The translations under genes and the position numbers were made by a program. The notes under the pieces are model-generated. The model was not told where the DNA came from, ran no database searches, and worked only from the letters and a program-made list of their open reading frames with translations. Below are positions 1 through 5,573 of a DNA stretch of 5,890 bases, in pieces; the stretch's first letter is position 1; each line of letters opens with the position of its first letter. Source of the stretch: Acidimicrobiia bacterium (GTDB lineage Bacteria; Actinomycetota; Acidimicrobiia; Spongiisociales; UBA5794); NCBI GenBank assembly GCA_030618675.1, contig JAUXCV010000111.1, positions 1 through 5,890 on the forward strand, written 5' to 3'.

Positions 1-147
1 GGGGTTCACATCTTCGAGTTGCTTTCCCACCAACGTTCTGACGCTCCACCTCGTAGAAAGGTTCCAGGAATCGTGATCTTCTCGACTCGTATCTGTCCCG
101 ACAGCGAAAACGGTGAAGTCCGGGACGTCGCGTGCCATCATCTCCCC
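1..147. other. Left-edge leader upstream of the NERD-helicase
   Basis: The helicase frame stays open back to a TTG at 19, but its codons between 19 and 147 have only about half G/C at third positions, far below the downstream gene, and the added residues match nothing expected of the family. I read this stretch as non-coding leader. A TATCTG at 90-95 could be a -10 element, but I see no good -35. The minus strand is also open from 141 to the window edge (47 codons), with GGGGAG abutting the ATG and unremarkable codon bias, so a divergent gene is not supported. Confidence 0.4.
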
Positions 148-1752
148 ATGGCCAGGATGTATCCCGACCGGATTCCCAGGAGTGCTTCCCCTTCGGAGAA
201 GCCGGTGTACCGGGCGCTCGAGCAGCTCCCGGATCCGTGGATGGTGTTCCACTCGGTGGCGTGGCAATCGCTGAGAAAGGGACGGCAAGGAGACGGCGAA
301 GCCGACTTCGTTCTCATCCATCCCCGCCACGGCCTCATCGTCATCGAAGCCAAGGGCGGCTCGATCCACATCCGGAACGGCGAGTGGTTCACGTCGAACA
401 GGAAGGGCAGCCATCCGATCGACCCGTTCGAGCAGGCCACCGCTTCGAAGCATGCCCTCGTTGGGTATCTGCGAGACACCATCCCGGATCTCCCGTGGCT
501 CGAAGCCGGTCACGGCGTGTGGTTCCCCGAGATCACCGTCAGCGGCGATCTCTCTGCGGCGGCACCCGATGAGATCATTCTCGACCGCAACGATCTCAAC
601 ACGCCCGTCATCGCCGTCAACGACCTCGTGAACCGGTGGAATCTCCACGGCACCATCCCCGGCGAGTTCGTCGAAGCGATCACGAAACGGCTCGCCCCTA
701 CGGTGACGATCCGCCACACCCTCGCCGACGACGTCGCTGAAGTCCACGCCCGCCAGCTCGCCCTCACTGAAACACAACGCCTCGCCCTGGCAGGCCTGCG
801 CCGCGCTCGCAGGGTGATCGTCTACGGCGGAGCCGGCACCGGCAAGACCGTCCTCGCTGAAGAGCGTGCCCGTCGGCTCTCGGCCGATGGATTCCGAGTC
901 GTGCTCACTTGCTTCAACCGACCGCTCGGCGATGCCCTCGCCGCCGAGTTCGTCGACAACGGCCTCGTGACCGCCGGCTCCTTCCACCACCTCGCCCATG
1001 GATGGATCACCGACGCCGGCCTCGCGTTCCCGGAAGACCCCGAACCCGGATGGTGGGACGATCCTGCCGGCGAGCTCCTCCTCGAAGCGTTCGCCAAGGG
1101 CAGCTTCTGCGCCGATGCGGTCATCATCGACGAGGGCCAGGACTTCGACGACTCGTGGTTCGTGGCCCTCGAAGCCGCTCTCGACGACCCGGCAGAGGGG
1201 CTGTTCCTGGTCTTCGCCGACCGGCAGCAGGCGATCTACCGCCGGGGCTGGGAACCACCGTTCGACGCGGTCGAATACTCCCTCGACCTCAACTGCCGCA
1301 ACACCAACCAGATCGCTGAGGTCGTTGCCCGCGTTTACGGTGATGATCTTCCGACCAGCGGTGCCGACGGACCGGAACCGGAGTTCCATGCGGTCGAGTC
1401 TCCCGAGGGGATCGACAAGGCGTTGCGGGGAGTCCTCCACCGCCTGGTGAACGAAGGAGCGATACCTGCCGACCGGGTGGTCGTGCTCACCCAGCGACGC
1501 GAAGCGAAGGACCGTCTGGTTGGACTGACTCTCGCCGGTCTCCCCCTCGGCGCCATCGGGACGCCGAACACGATCGCCGTCGAGACGATCTACCGGTTCA
1601 AGGGACTCGAGGCCGACGCCACGATCGTCATCCTCGACCGACTCGAGAAGGACCGGGACCGTGCCCTCGCATACATCGGCCTCAGCCGGGCCCGCTTCCA
1701 CCTCGTGGTCGTCGGATCGCCAGAGGTTGGGGCAGCGCTCGGATTGGCCTGA
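148..1752 (+). CDS. NERD nuclease-domain / SF1 (UvrD-like) helicase fusion protein
   Basis: Predicted cytoplasmic 534-residue protein joining a nuclease-related domain (NERD) to an ATP-dependent DNA helicase core. The NERD part covers residues 10-130; E17, D53 and the E67-A-K69 triplet fit the PD-(D/E)XK-like acidic/lysine arrangement. The helicase motifs follow in order: Walker A GGAGTGKT (227-234), Walker B VIIDEGQD (325-332), motif III around D358-R-Q-Q, the NCRN arginine motif (382-385), motif V FKG (484-486) and motif VI SRAR (513-516). The 1B and 2B subdomains of full UvrD/PcrA are largely absent, giving a compact engine. I chose ATG 148 because the resulting MARM N terminus, closely followed by the NERD fold, is typical of the family; ATG 157 is possible, and no strong ribosome site precedes either. 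No partner gene is visible in the window. DNA repair, plasmid or phage restriction, or nucleic-acid processing are all possible; the substrate is unknown. The domain call is secure, the role is not. Confidence 0.9.
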   Translation: MARMYPDRIPRSASPSEKPVYRALEQLPDPWMVFHSVAWQSLRKGRQGDGEADFVLIHPRHGLIVIEAKGGSIHIRNGEWFTSNRKGSHPIDPFEQATASKHALVGYLRDTIPDLPWLEAGHGVWFPEITVSGDLSAAAPDEIILDRNDLNTPVIAVNDLVNRWNLHGTIPGEFVEAITKRLAPTVTIRHTLADDVAEVHARQLALTETQRLALAGLRRARRVIVYGGAGTGKTVLAEERARRLSADGFRVVLTCFNRPLGDALAAEFVDNGLVTAGSFHHLAHGWITDAGLAFPEDPEPGWWDDPAGELLLEAFAKGSFCADAVIIDEGQDFDDSWFVALEAALDDPAEGLFLVFADRQQAIYRRGWEPPFDAVEYSLDLNCRNTNQIAEVVARVYGDDLPTSGADGPEPEFHAVESPEGIDKALRGVLHRLVNEGAIPADRVVVLTQRREAKDRLVGLTLAGLPLGAIGTPNTIAVETIYRFKGLEADATIVILDRLEKDRDRALAYIGLSRARFHLVVVGSPEVGAALGLA

Positions 1753-1834
1753 GAAGACTCAAAGAGCGAGGCAGCCGTTCACTCGCTGTCTCCTGTCCCC
1801 CCACACAGCCTGAGTCCACGGTTTGTGGTCGGGT

Positions 1835-1917
1835 TCACCGGCGGAATCTCATGGTGGGGCCGGGATTCGAGGTGTTGACGGTGATCACGATCTGGGTGAA
1901 GGTGCGAGCGGGGCTCC
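1835..1917 (-). pseudogene. Possible 3' remnant of an interrupted coding sequence
   Basis: On the minus strand, the 27 codons before a TGA at 1835-1837 have about 90% G/C at third positions and encode a plausible protein tail, with TFTQIVITVNTS followed by a basic end (MRFRR). The upstream side abuts the IS605-like palindrome, as expected if an insertion cut a gene. Caution: the plus-strand frame from ATG 1851 shares the same third positions and scores equally, so coding direction cannot be fixed, and the fragment is very short. Family not recognised. Confidence 0.18.
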
Positions 1918-1948
1918 CTGACATTCTCCCCCACGCTGCGTGGGGGAG
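1914..1948 (-). mobile_element. IS200/IS605-like right-end hairpin (remnant or MITE end)
   Basis: Read on the minus strand, CTCCCCCACGC and GCGTGGGGGAG (11-bp perfect arms, 1926-1948, one unpaired centre base) are followed at once by AATGTCA. A GC-rich palindrome followed by an A/G-TGTCA motif is the layout commonly seen at the right end of IS200/IS605 elements, downstream of tnpB. In that orientation the element body would extend toward higher coordinates. None of the three minus-strand frames between 1950 and 2250 shows TnpB or TnpA motifs, so this would be a short non-autonomous (PATE/MITE-like) derivative or a deletion remnant. Alternatively, it is simply a strong stem-loop. Confidence 0.45.
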
Positions 1949-2001
1949 ATGGCCGGCAGGCCAGAGGGGGCAGCCTTGACACCATCGATCTCGGATGCAG
2001 A

Positions 2002-2034
2002 TGCCCCCCTGCAGACTCGCACGTGCCCCCCTGC
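2002..2034. repeat. Two direct copies of TGCCCCCCTGC, 22 bp apart
   Basis: The 11-mer TGCCCCCCTGC occurs at 2002-2012 and again at 2024-2034, start-to-start distance 22 bp. The 11 bases between them are not repeated. There are only two copies, so this is not an array. The spacing is close to two helical turns, which would suit a dimeric or tandem protein-binding site, but no regulator is known. Confidence 0.6.
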
Positions 2035-2049
2035 GTCGTCGCTGACGCT

Positions 2050-2147
2050 CCTCCGCGTCCCCCCGCCGTTCCGTCGGGGGGACATGTTGGGAGACGCTCG
2101 TTCTCCTCACAAACCGCGGATCCAGGCGCAGTGGGGGGACGCGGAGG
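2050..2147. repeat. 15-bp perfect inverted repeat enclosing a second hairpin
   Basis: CCTCCGCGTCCCCCC (2050-2064) is the exact reverse complement of 2133-2147, with 68 bp between them. Its inner part, GTCCCCCCG (2057-2065), is also complementary to CGGGGGGAC (2075-2083), which forms a tight local hairpin with an 8-bp core separated by nine bases. One left arm therefore has two competing partners. This could be a transposon end structure, an alternating RNA fold upstream of pcm, or both. No T tract follows either stem, so a standard intrinsic terminator is not supported. Confidence 0.55.
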
Positions 2148-2223
2148 GGCGCCTTCGACGCACGGCGCATCCTCCCGGTCGGAGAACACGTCGCCCGACC
2201 CATCCCGGGCGGCACGATGCGGA

Positions 2224-2242
2224 TAGTCTTGGAGTGGAGGAG
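2224..2242 (+). promoter_or_regulatory. pcm ribosome binding site with weak upstream -10 candidate
   Basis: TGGAGGAG (2235-2242) lies nine bases before ATG 2252, a strong Shine-Dalgarno match that selects this start over the in-frame GTG at 2234, which would overlap the site. TAGTCT (2224-2229) fits a TAnnnT -10 box, but I see no matching -35, and the transcript would start very close to the ribosome site. The ribosome site is well supported; the promoter part is tentative. Confidence 0.55.
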
Positions 2243-2251
2243 CGGATCACG

Positions 2252-2860
2252 ATGATGGAATCCCAGATCGAGGCACGAGGCATCACCGACCCGAACGTGC
2301 TCGAAGCGATGCGCACGGTCCCCCGCCACCGCTTCGTCTCCGACCACAACAGAGAAGTCGCCTACGGCGATCACCCGCTCCCCATCGGACACGGGCAGAC
2401 AATCTCCCAGCCGTTCATCGTGGCGATGATGAGCGAGGCCCTCGGAGTCGGCCCGGGGGACAAGGTCCTCGAGATCGGTGCCGGCTCCGGGTATCAGGCT
2501 GCGGTCCTGTCGGCCATGGGGTGCGAGGTATACACCGTGGAGATCATCCCCGAACTCGCCGCCCGGGCCGAGGCCATCCTCAACGAACTCGACTACGACG
2601 TCACCGTGACCACGGGGGACGGCTACTTCGGATGGAGCGAACATGCTCCGTTCGACGGCATCATCGTTACCGCCGCCGCCGACCGCGTGCCCGAGCCGCT
2701 GATCGAACAGCTCAAAGAAGGGGCAGCGCTGGTCATTCCGGTCGGCCCGGCCGGCGCCGTGCAGACGATGTGGCGGATCACGGTCGACGAGGACGGTCTG
2801 GTCACCGGCAAGAACCTCGGCTCGGTGATGTTCGTTCCCTTCACCCGCGCCGGGGAGTAG
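2252..2860 (+). CDS. pcm: Protein-L-isoaspartate O-methyltransferase
   Basis: A 202-residue cytoplasmic enzyme that transfers a methyl group from S-adenosylmethionine to L-isoaspartyl residues in ageing proteins, starting their repair to normal aspartate. Family marks are clear: the N-terminal IEARGI and RHRFV elements (6-11, 25-29), the GHGQTISQP substrate/active-site segment (46-54, with the conserved Ser 52), the AdoMet motif I VLEIGAGSGY (72-81), the acidic residue ending strand 2 (E97, in YTVE), and the downstream PFDGIIVTAA and GAALVIPVG strands. Length is normal for bacterial Pcm. The frame is open upstream to 1940, but that extension lies in the repeat-rich gap and carries no family signature. 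The gene stands alone: 500 bp from the helicase and convergent with the transporter, with only 27 bp between stop codons and no obvious terminator hairpin there. The common neighbour surE is not present. Confidence 0.96.
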   Translation: MMESQIEARGITDPNVLEAMRTVPRHRFVSDHNREVAYGDHPLPIGHGQTISQPFIVAMMSEALGVGPGDKVLEIGAGSGYQAAVLSAMGCEVYTVEIIPELAARAEAILNELDYDVTVTTGDGYFGWSEHAPFDGIIVTAAADRVPEPLIEQLKEGAALVIPVGPAGAVQTMWRITVDEDGLVTGKNLGSVMFVPFTRAGE

Positions 2861-2887
2861 CCGGCCCGCCGCCGACGCCGCCCCCGA

Positions 2888-4618
2888 TCAGACGAGCCCG
2901 AAGAGCTCCCAGATCCTCGTGACGACGAAGACCAACAGGACGATGCCGACGAGATCGAGCACGATCCCTCGCCGGAAGATCTGACCGGCCGTGTAGAGAT
3001 GTGTGGAGTAGGCGATCATGGTGGGAGGTGTCCCGACCACCAGTGCGAAGTCGACCGACGACGCGATCGCCACGACCATGACCAGGCCGACCGGGCTCAC
3101 ACCGAGGACGCCTGCGAGCGGGATCGCCAGCGGGATCAGGATCGCCGCCGACGCCGTGTTCGAAGCAACCGTCGTCAGCAACAGCGTGATCACCGCCACG
3201 GCCAGTACCGCGACCACCTCGGGAACGTCGACGAGGCCGACAAGCCTCGTCGCCAGATAGTCCGACGTTCCCGTTCGCACGAGGAACAGACCGAGAGTCA
3301 ACCCTCCCCCGAACGTGAGCAGAGACGGCCACGAGATCCGTCCGAGGTCCTCCGGCTGGAGCTTCCCAAGGATGAAGAGCGCCACGGCACCGGCCAGCGC
3401 GACGATCCCTGCATGGACGCCGTGAAAGGTCTGCGTGAGCCAACCCGCCACAACCGCCAGGAGGACCGCCAGCACGATCATCTGATCACGGTCCGGTCGG
3501 CCGACCTTCCGGTGCTCGTCGACGGCGACTCGCCGCGCCTCGACGAACCGCTCCGGATCGACGTGGATACGACTCCTCTTCCACAGGTACACGCCCATGA
3601 TCGGCACAAAGAGCACCACCATGGGGAGACCGAAGGCGAACCACTCGACGAACGAGATCGACCGACCGCCGAACCCTTCGAGGAACTCGATGGCGATCTG
3701 ATTGGCCGGTGTCCCGATGGCGCTGCCGACGCCGCCGATCGTGGCTGCGTATGCGATGCCCAGCACGAGAGCCTTCCGAAAGCTCTCGTCGCCGAGCGGC
3801 GCGGTCACTGCGATCGCGATCGGGACCAGCACTGCAGCCGCCGCCGTGTTGGACATGAACATCGAAAGGACGGCGGTCAAGACGAGCATCGCCCCGAACA
3901 ATGTCGCGGCGCTCCTCCCCGACCGGGCGGTGATCGACACGGCGATGAAGTGGTCGAGGCCGCACCGCTGCATGGCTTCGGCCATCAGGAACCCGGCGAA
4001 GAACAGGACGATGATCGGATTGAAGAAGGGCGCTGTGGCGCCGGCAGCGTTCGCGACGCCGCTGAAGACGAGGGCCACTGGGATCATCAGCGACGTGACG
4101 AAGAGCGGGATCGCCTCGGTCACCCACAGCACCACGACGAAGCCGAGCAACCCGAGCACCACCGCCGAGTCCTGCGGTGGACGGCGCAGCGCCTCGAGGT
4201 GTCGCTCCGAATCGTTCCATGCGACGACCGGGATCAGTTCGTCGTGACCGTTCGGCAGTTCGATGCGGAGCGCGACGCTGCCGGCGTCGACCCGTATGCG
4301 TTCGCCGTCCCCGGTCACCGTGATCGTCGCTTCGACCGGACCATCGGTGGGAACGCCTCCCGGGTATGTGAGTTCGATCTCGATACCGGACACAGCGCTC
4401 GTGTGGGACGCCGTCTCCGTGGCGCCGACCGCGATCGGGGCCTCGAGCACAACCTCGCCCCGGTAGGTCACGGTCGTGTTCCCGGGACCCGGCGCCCAGT
4501 CCTCGGGCGCCAGCAGCGACAGGGCCACACCGGCGGCGACGGCGAGGCCGAGGAACACCAGCCTTCGGAGCGCCGAAGGCTGGTCGCCTCGGGTCGCGCT
4601 TCCGCTGCCGGTAATCAC
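2888..4618 (-). CDS. SLC13/DASS-family anion (dicarboxylate-type) transporter with an added N-terminal extracytoplasmic domain
   Basis: Integral membrane protein of 576 residues in the divalent anion:Na+ symporter (SLC13, CitMHS-like) group, which imports dicarboxylates, citrate, sulfate or similar anions. The two inverted halves each carry the signature SNT sodium/substrate hairpin: S256-N-T258 (MSNTAAAAVLVP) and S486-N-T488 (ASNTASAAILIP). GTPANQIA (302-309) and VGTPPTMIAYS (528-538) are the matching second-half motifs. Membrane segments fill 152-350 and 379-573, split by a charged loop (350-378). Unusually, a first membrane helix (about 21-37, after an RR pair) is followed by about 110 non-membrane residues, rich in beta-type Thr/Val/Ile, before helix 2. 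The start is a GTG with no clear ribosome site; GTG at codon 21 is the next option but would cut into helix 1. Substrate cannot be told from sequence. The gene is transcribed away from the archease gene and toward pcm. Confidence 0.92.
   Translation of the reverse strand: MITGSGSATRGDQPSALRRLVFLGLAVAAGVALSLLAPEDWAPGPGNTTVTYRGEVVLEAPIAVGATETASHTSAVSGIEIELTYPGGVPTDGPVEATITVTGDGERIRVDAGSVALRIELPNGHDELIPVVAWNDSERHLEALRRPPQDSAVVLGLLGFVVVLWVTEAIPLFVTSLMIPVALVFSGVANAAGATAPFFNPIIVLFFAGFLMAEAMQRCGLDHFIAVSITARSGRSAATLFGAMLVLTAVLSMFMSNTAAAAVLVPIAIAVTAPLGDESFRKALVLGIAYAATIGGVGSAIGTPANQIAIEFLEGFGGRSISFVEWFAFGLPMVVLFVPIMGVYLWKRSRIHVDPERFVEARRVAVDEHRKVGRPDRDQMIVLAVLLAVVAGWLTQTFHGVHAGIVALAGAVALFILGKLQPEDLGRISWPSLLTFGGGLTLGLFLVRTGTSDYLATRLVGLVDVPEVVAVLAVAVITLLLTTVASNTASAAILIPLAIPLAGVLGVSPVGLVMVVAIASSVDFALVVGTPPTMIAYSTHLYTAGQIFRRGIVLDLVGIVLLVFVVTRIWELFGLV
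4557..4584 (-). repeat. 12-bp perfect inverted repeat in the 5' coding end of the transporter
   Basis: ACCAGCCTTCGG (4557-4568) and CCGAAGGCTGGT (4573-4584) are perfect reverse complements around a four-base loop. In the transporter mRNA the stem spans codons 12-21, just before the first membrane helix. It is far stronger than codon bias needs, and could slow early translation, act as an mRNA stability or protein-binding element, or serve as a DNA operator for the divergent region. It lacks a T tract, so it is not a normal terminator. Confidence 0.6.
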
Positions 4619-4741
4619 ACACCAATGGTCGCAGAGGTGAGCCGTCCTGTGGCAGCGTTCGAGGAGCTTCGGGAAAACGCTCTACGGTGATGCCGTGGAG
4701 CCCTCTTGCCGAAGAAGCCCGGTGGATCGGAGGTACCGCCG
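4619..4741. promoter_or_regulatory. Divergent intergenic region between transporter and archease
   Basis: These 123 bp must hold start signals for both directions. For the archease side, TACGGT (4683-4688) is a TAnnnT -10 candidate without a convincing -35. GGAGG at 4729-4733 is the ribosome site, eight bases before TTG 4742. An earlier in-frame TTG at 4706 also has a GGAG (4697-4700) five bases upstream, so a 12-residue longer form cannot be excluded. For the transporter side I see neither a good -10 nor a ribosome site before its GTG, so that gene may be weakly or leaderlessly translated. Confidence 0.35.
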
Positions 4742-5155
4742 TTGACGCGCCGATACGAGATCGTCGAACACACCGCGGACACAGGCATCGAGACGGGCGG
4801 GGACACCCTGGCGCATGCGATCGGCAACGCGGCGTTCGGGATGTTCGACCTCATGTACGACCTGTCCTCCGTATCGGCGGAGACGTCGGTCACCTTCAAG
4901 GTGGCCGCGATCTCACCGCCGGAGCTACTGGTCGACGTTCTGAGCGAACTGCTCCTGCGCAGCGAAACGGACGACCTCGTGTTCACAGAGTTCCGCGTGC
5001 GCGCAGCCGAAATGCATGCCACCGTCGACGCCGCCGGTGCTCCGATACACGGACTCGAGCTGCGCGGCCCGCCGATCAAGGCCATCACGTATCACGATCT
5101 CAGATGCGCGCCGGCAGGCGACGGCTGGGAGATCCGGGTGATCTTCGACGTGTAG
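4742..5155 (+). CDS. Archease family protein (RtcB RNA ligase activator)
   Basis: A 137-residue cytoplasmic protein of the archease family (MTH1598/TM1083 type). Archeases speed guanylylation and multiple turnover of the RNA ligase RtcB, which joins RNA 2',3'-cyclic phosphate ends to 5'-OH ends in tRNA splicing and RNA repair. Marks seen: the N-terminal YEIVEHTADTGIE segment (5-17), whose D13 is a likely metal/active-site acid; LAHAIGNAAFGMFDLM (23-38); the PPELLVDVLSELL helix (59-71); IKAITYHDL (112-120); and a terminal FDV with D136. Length is normal. The TTG start at 4742 is preceded by GGAGG at an eight-base gap and places the first conserved strand at the usual distance from the N terminus; a TTG at 4706 is an alternative. 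No rtcB is in the window; a dodecin gene follows after 82 bp and a Mut7-C gene after that, all on the same strand. Confidence 0.93.
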   Translation: MTRRYEIVEHTADTGIETGGDTLAHAIGNAAFGMFDLMYDLSSVSAETSVTFKVAAISPPELLVDVLSELLLRSETDDLVFTEFRVRAAEMHATVDAAGAPIHGLELRGPPIKAITYHDLRCAPAGDGWEIRVIFDV

Positions 5156-5200
5156 GCAAGCCTCCCCCAACGGGATCGGGCACCGCCCGGATATGGCGCG

Positions 5201-5234
5201 TACACTCGAGGAGGGGGGAAGCGAGCATGGAGGT
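5201..5234 (+). promoter_or_regulatory. Candidate -10 box and ribosome site of the dodecin gene
   Basis: TACACT (5201-5206) is a fair -10 box and is followed by a purine-rich run. GGAGGT (5229-5234) precedes ATG 5238 with a short gap, and a second purine-rich run (GAGGAGGGGGG, 5208-5218) lies further up. No convincing -35 is seen. A small GC hairpin (CGGGC/GCCCG, 5177-5189) lies just upstream and might weakly separate this gene from the archease transcript. Confidence 0.35.
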
Positions 5235-5237
5235 GCC

Positions 5238-5453
5238 ATGGGATCCGTATACAAGATCGTCGAGCTCGTCGGCACGAGCGATAGTTCCTGGGAGGACGCC
5301 GCCGCGACTGCCGTAGCAGCGGCCGGCGACTCACTCCGGGATCTACGCGTTGCCGCCGTAACGGACCTCGATATGCAGATTGCCGATGACGGATCGATCG
5401 CGGCGTATCGCGTCAAAGTCAAGCTGTCGTTCAAGCACGAGGTCAGCGCCTAG
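5238..5453 (+). CDS. Dodecin family protein (Rv0379-like)
   Basis: A 71-residue protein expected to form the hollow dodecamer of dodecins, small cytoplasmic storage/buffer shells that bind flavins or related ligands. The fold reads as strand-helix-strand-strand: VYKIVELVGTS (4-14), a helix WEDAAATAVAAAG (18-30), LRDLRVAAVTDLDMQI (33-48) and YRVKVKLSFKHE (57-68). It resembles the mycobacterial Rv0379 (SecE2-misnamed) group by eye: the Trp lies in the helix (W18), while the strand-2 position that holds the flavin-stacking Trp in the haloarchaeal type (LRWFEV) is Val/Ala here. Flavin binding is therefore uncertain. I chose ATG 5238 because it gives the normal family N terminus and follows GGAGG; the in-frame ATG at 5193 would add 15 atypical residues. 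It sits between the archease and Mut7-C genes on the same strand. Confidence 0.93.
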   Translation: MGSVYKIVELVGTSDSSWEDAAATAVAAAGDSLRDLRVAAVTDLDMQIADDGSIAAYRVKVKLSFKHEVSA

Positions 5454-5573
5454 GACACTGTTGAGTCATCACTCGGCAAGGATCGTTGAAGAGAACCGCC
5501 GAGCTGCCCCTGCGTGGTGACGCGCCCGGGATGTCACAACGCGTTCGCGGCACCGGCAACCAGGAGGCGATCG
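5454..5573 (+). other. Spacer between dodecin and Mut7-C genes with strong AGGAGG site
   Basis: About 120 bp without a clear gene of its own, unless the Mut7-C protein starts at the GTG codons 5514 or 5517. AGGAGG (5562-5567) is the best ribosome site in the window but has no ATG, GTG or TTG at a proper distance in the Mut7-C frame; ATC 5574 sits six bases after it. GTGAC (5517-5521) and GTCAC (5533-5537) form a small interrupted palindrome that might bind a regulator. No clear terminator follows the dodecin stop. Confidence 0.4.

Larger units (their letters stand above)
1753..2251. other. Gene-free gap rich in C6/G6 tracts and inverted repeats
   Basis: This stretch of about 500 bp has no ORF with convincing protein character, although overlapping high-GC frames are open on both strands. 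It holds six homopolymer hexamers (C6 at 1797, 2004, 2026 and 2059; G6 at 2076 and 2133), a transposon-like palindrome (1926-1948), a second hairpin (2057-2083), a 15-bp inverted repeat (2050-2064 with 2133-2147) and an 11-bp direct repeat (2002 and 2024). Just after the helicase stop, AGCGAG (1765-1770) can pair with CTCGCT (1782-1787), a weak stem with no T tract. The pcm promoter must lie in or near the right end. The best overall reading is an intergenic region containing a decayed or non-autonomous mobile element. Confidence 0.5.

Noticed and set aside
1..141. Divergent minus-strand gene start (MMARDVPDF...)
   Set aside because: The GGGGAG abuts the start codon, third-position bias is weak, and only seven bases would separate it from the helicase start. 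It cannot be judged without more sequence to the left.
132..572. Plus-strand frame overlapping the helicase start, rich in Arg and Pro
   Set aside because: Shadow frame of the NERD region with no motif. The same applies to the other short frames inside the helicase, pcm, transporter and archease genes.
1765..1787. Intrinsic terminator after the helicase
   Set aside because: Only a 6-bp stem with an 11-base loop and no T tract.
1851..1979. 42-codon plus-strand ORF with a hydrophobic start (MVGPGFEVLTVITIWV)
   Set aside because: It has no good ribosome site, its second half runs through the palindrome, and it shares third-codon positions with the minus-strand frame, so its bias is not independent evidence.
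1996..2083. CRISPR-like array
   Set aside because: Only two 11-bp copies with an 11-bp spacer, and no cas genes. The other matches are simple C/G tracts.
1940..2251. Longer pcm N terminus of about 100 residues
   Set aside because: It consists of Pro/Arg-rich translation of the repeat region. The strong ribosome site and the family N terminus both point to ATG 2252.
1835..2644. 269-codon minus-strand frame spanning the gap and half of pcm
   Set aside because: It overlaps the well-supported pcm on the opposite strand and has no recognisable domain. Only its last 27 codons look coding, and these are noted separately.
2999..4690. 563-codon open frame on the plus strand
   Set aside because: It lies antisense to the transporter, is loaded with Arg, Asp, His and Gln, and has no fold or motif. 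This is a usual high-GC mirror frame.
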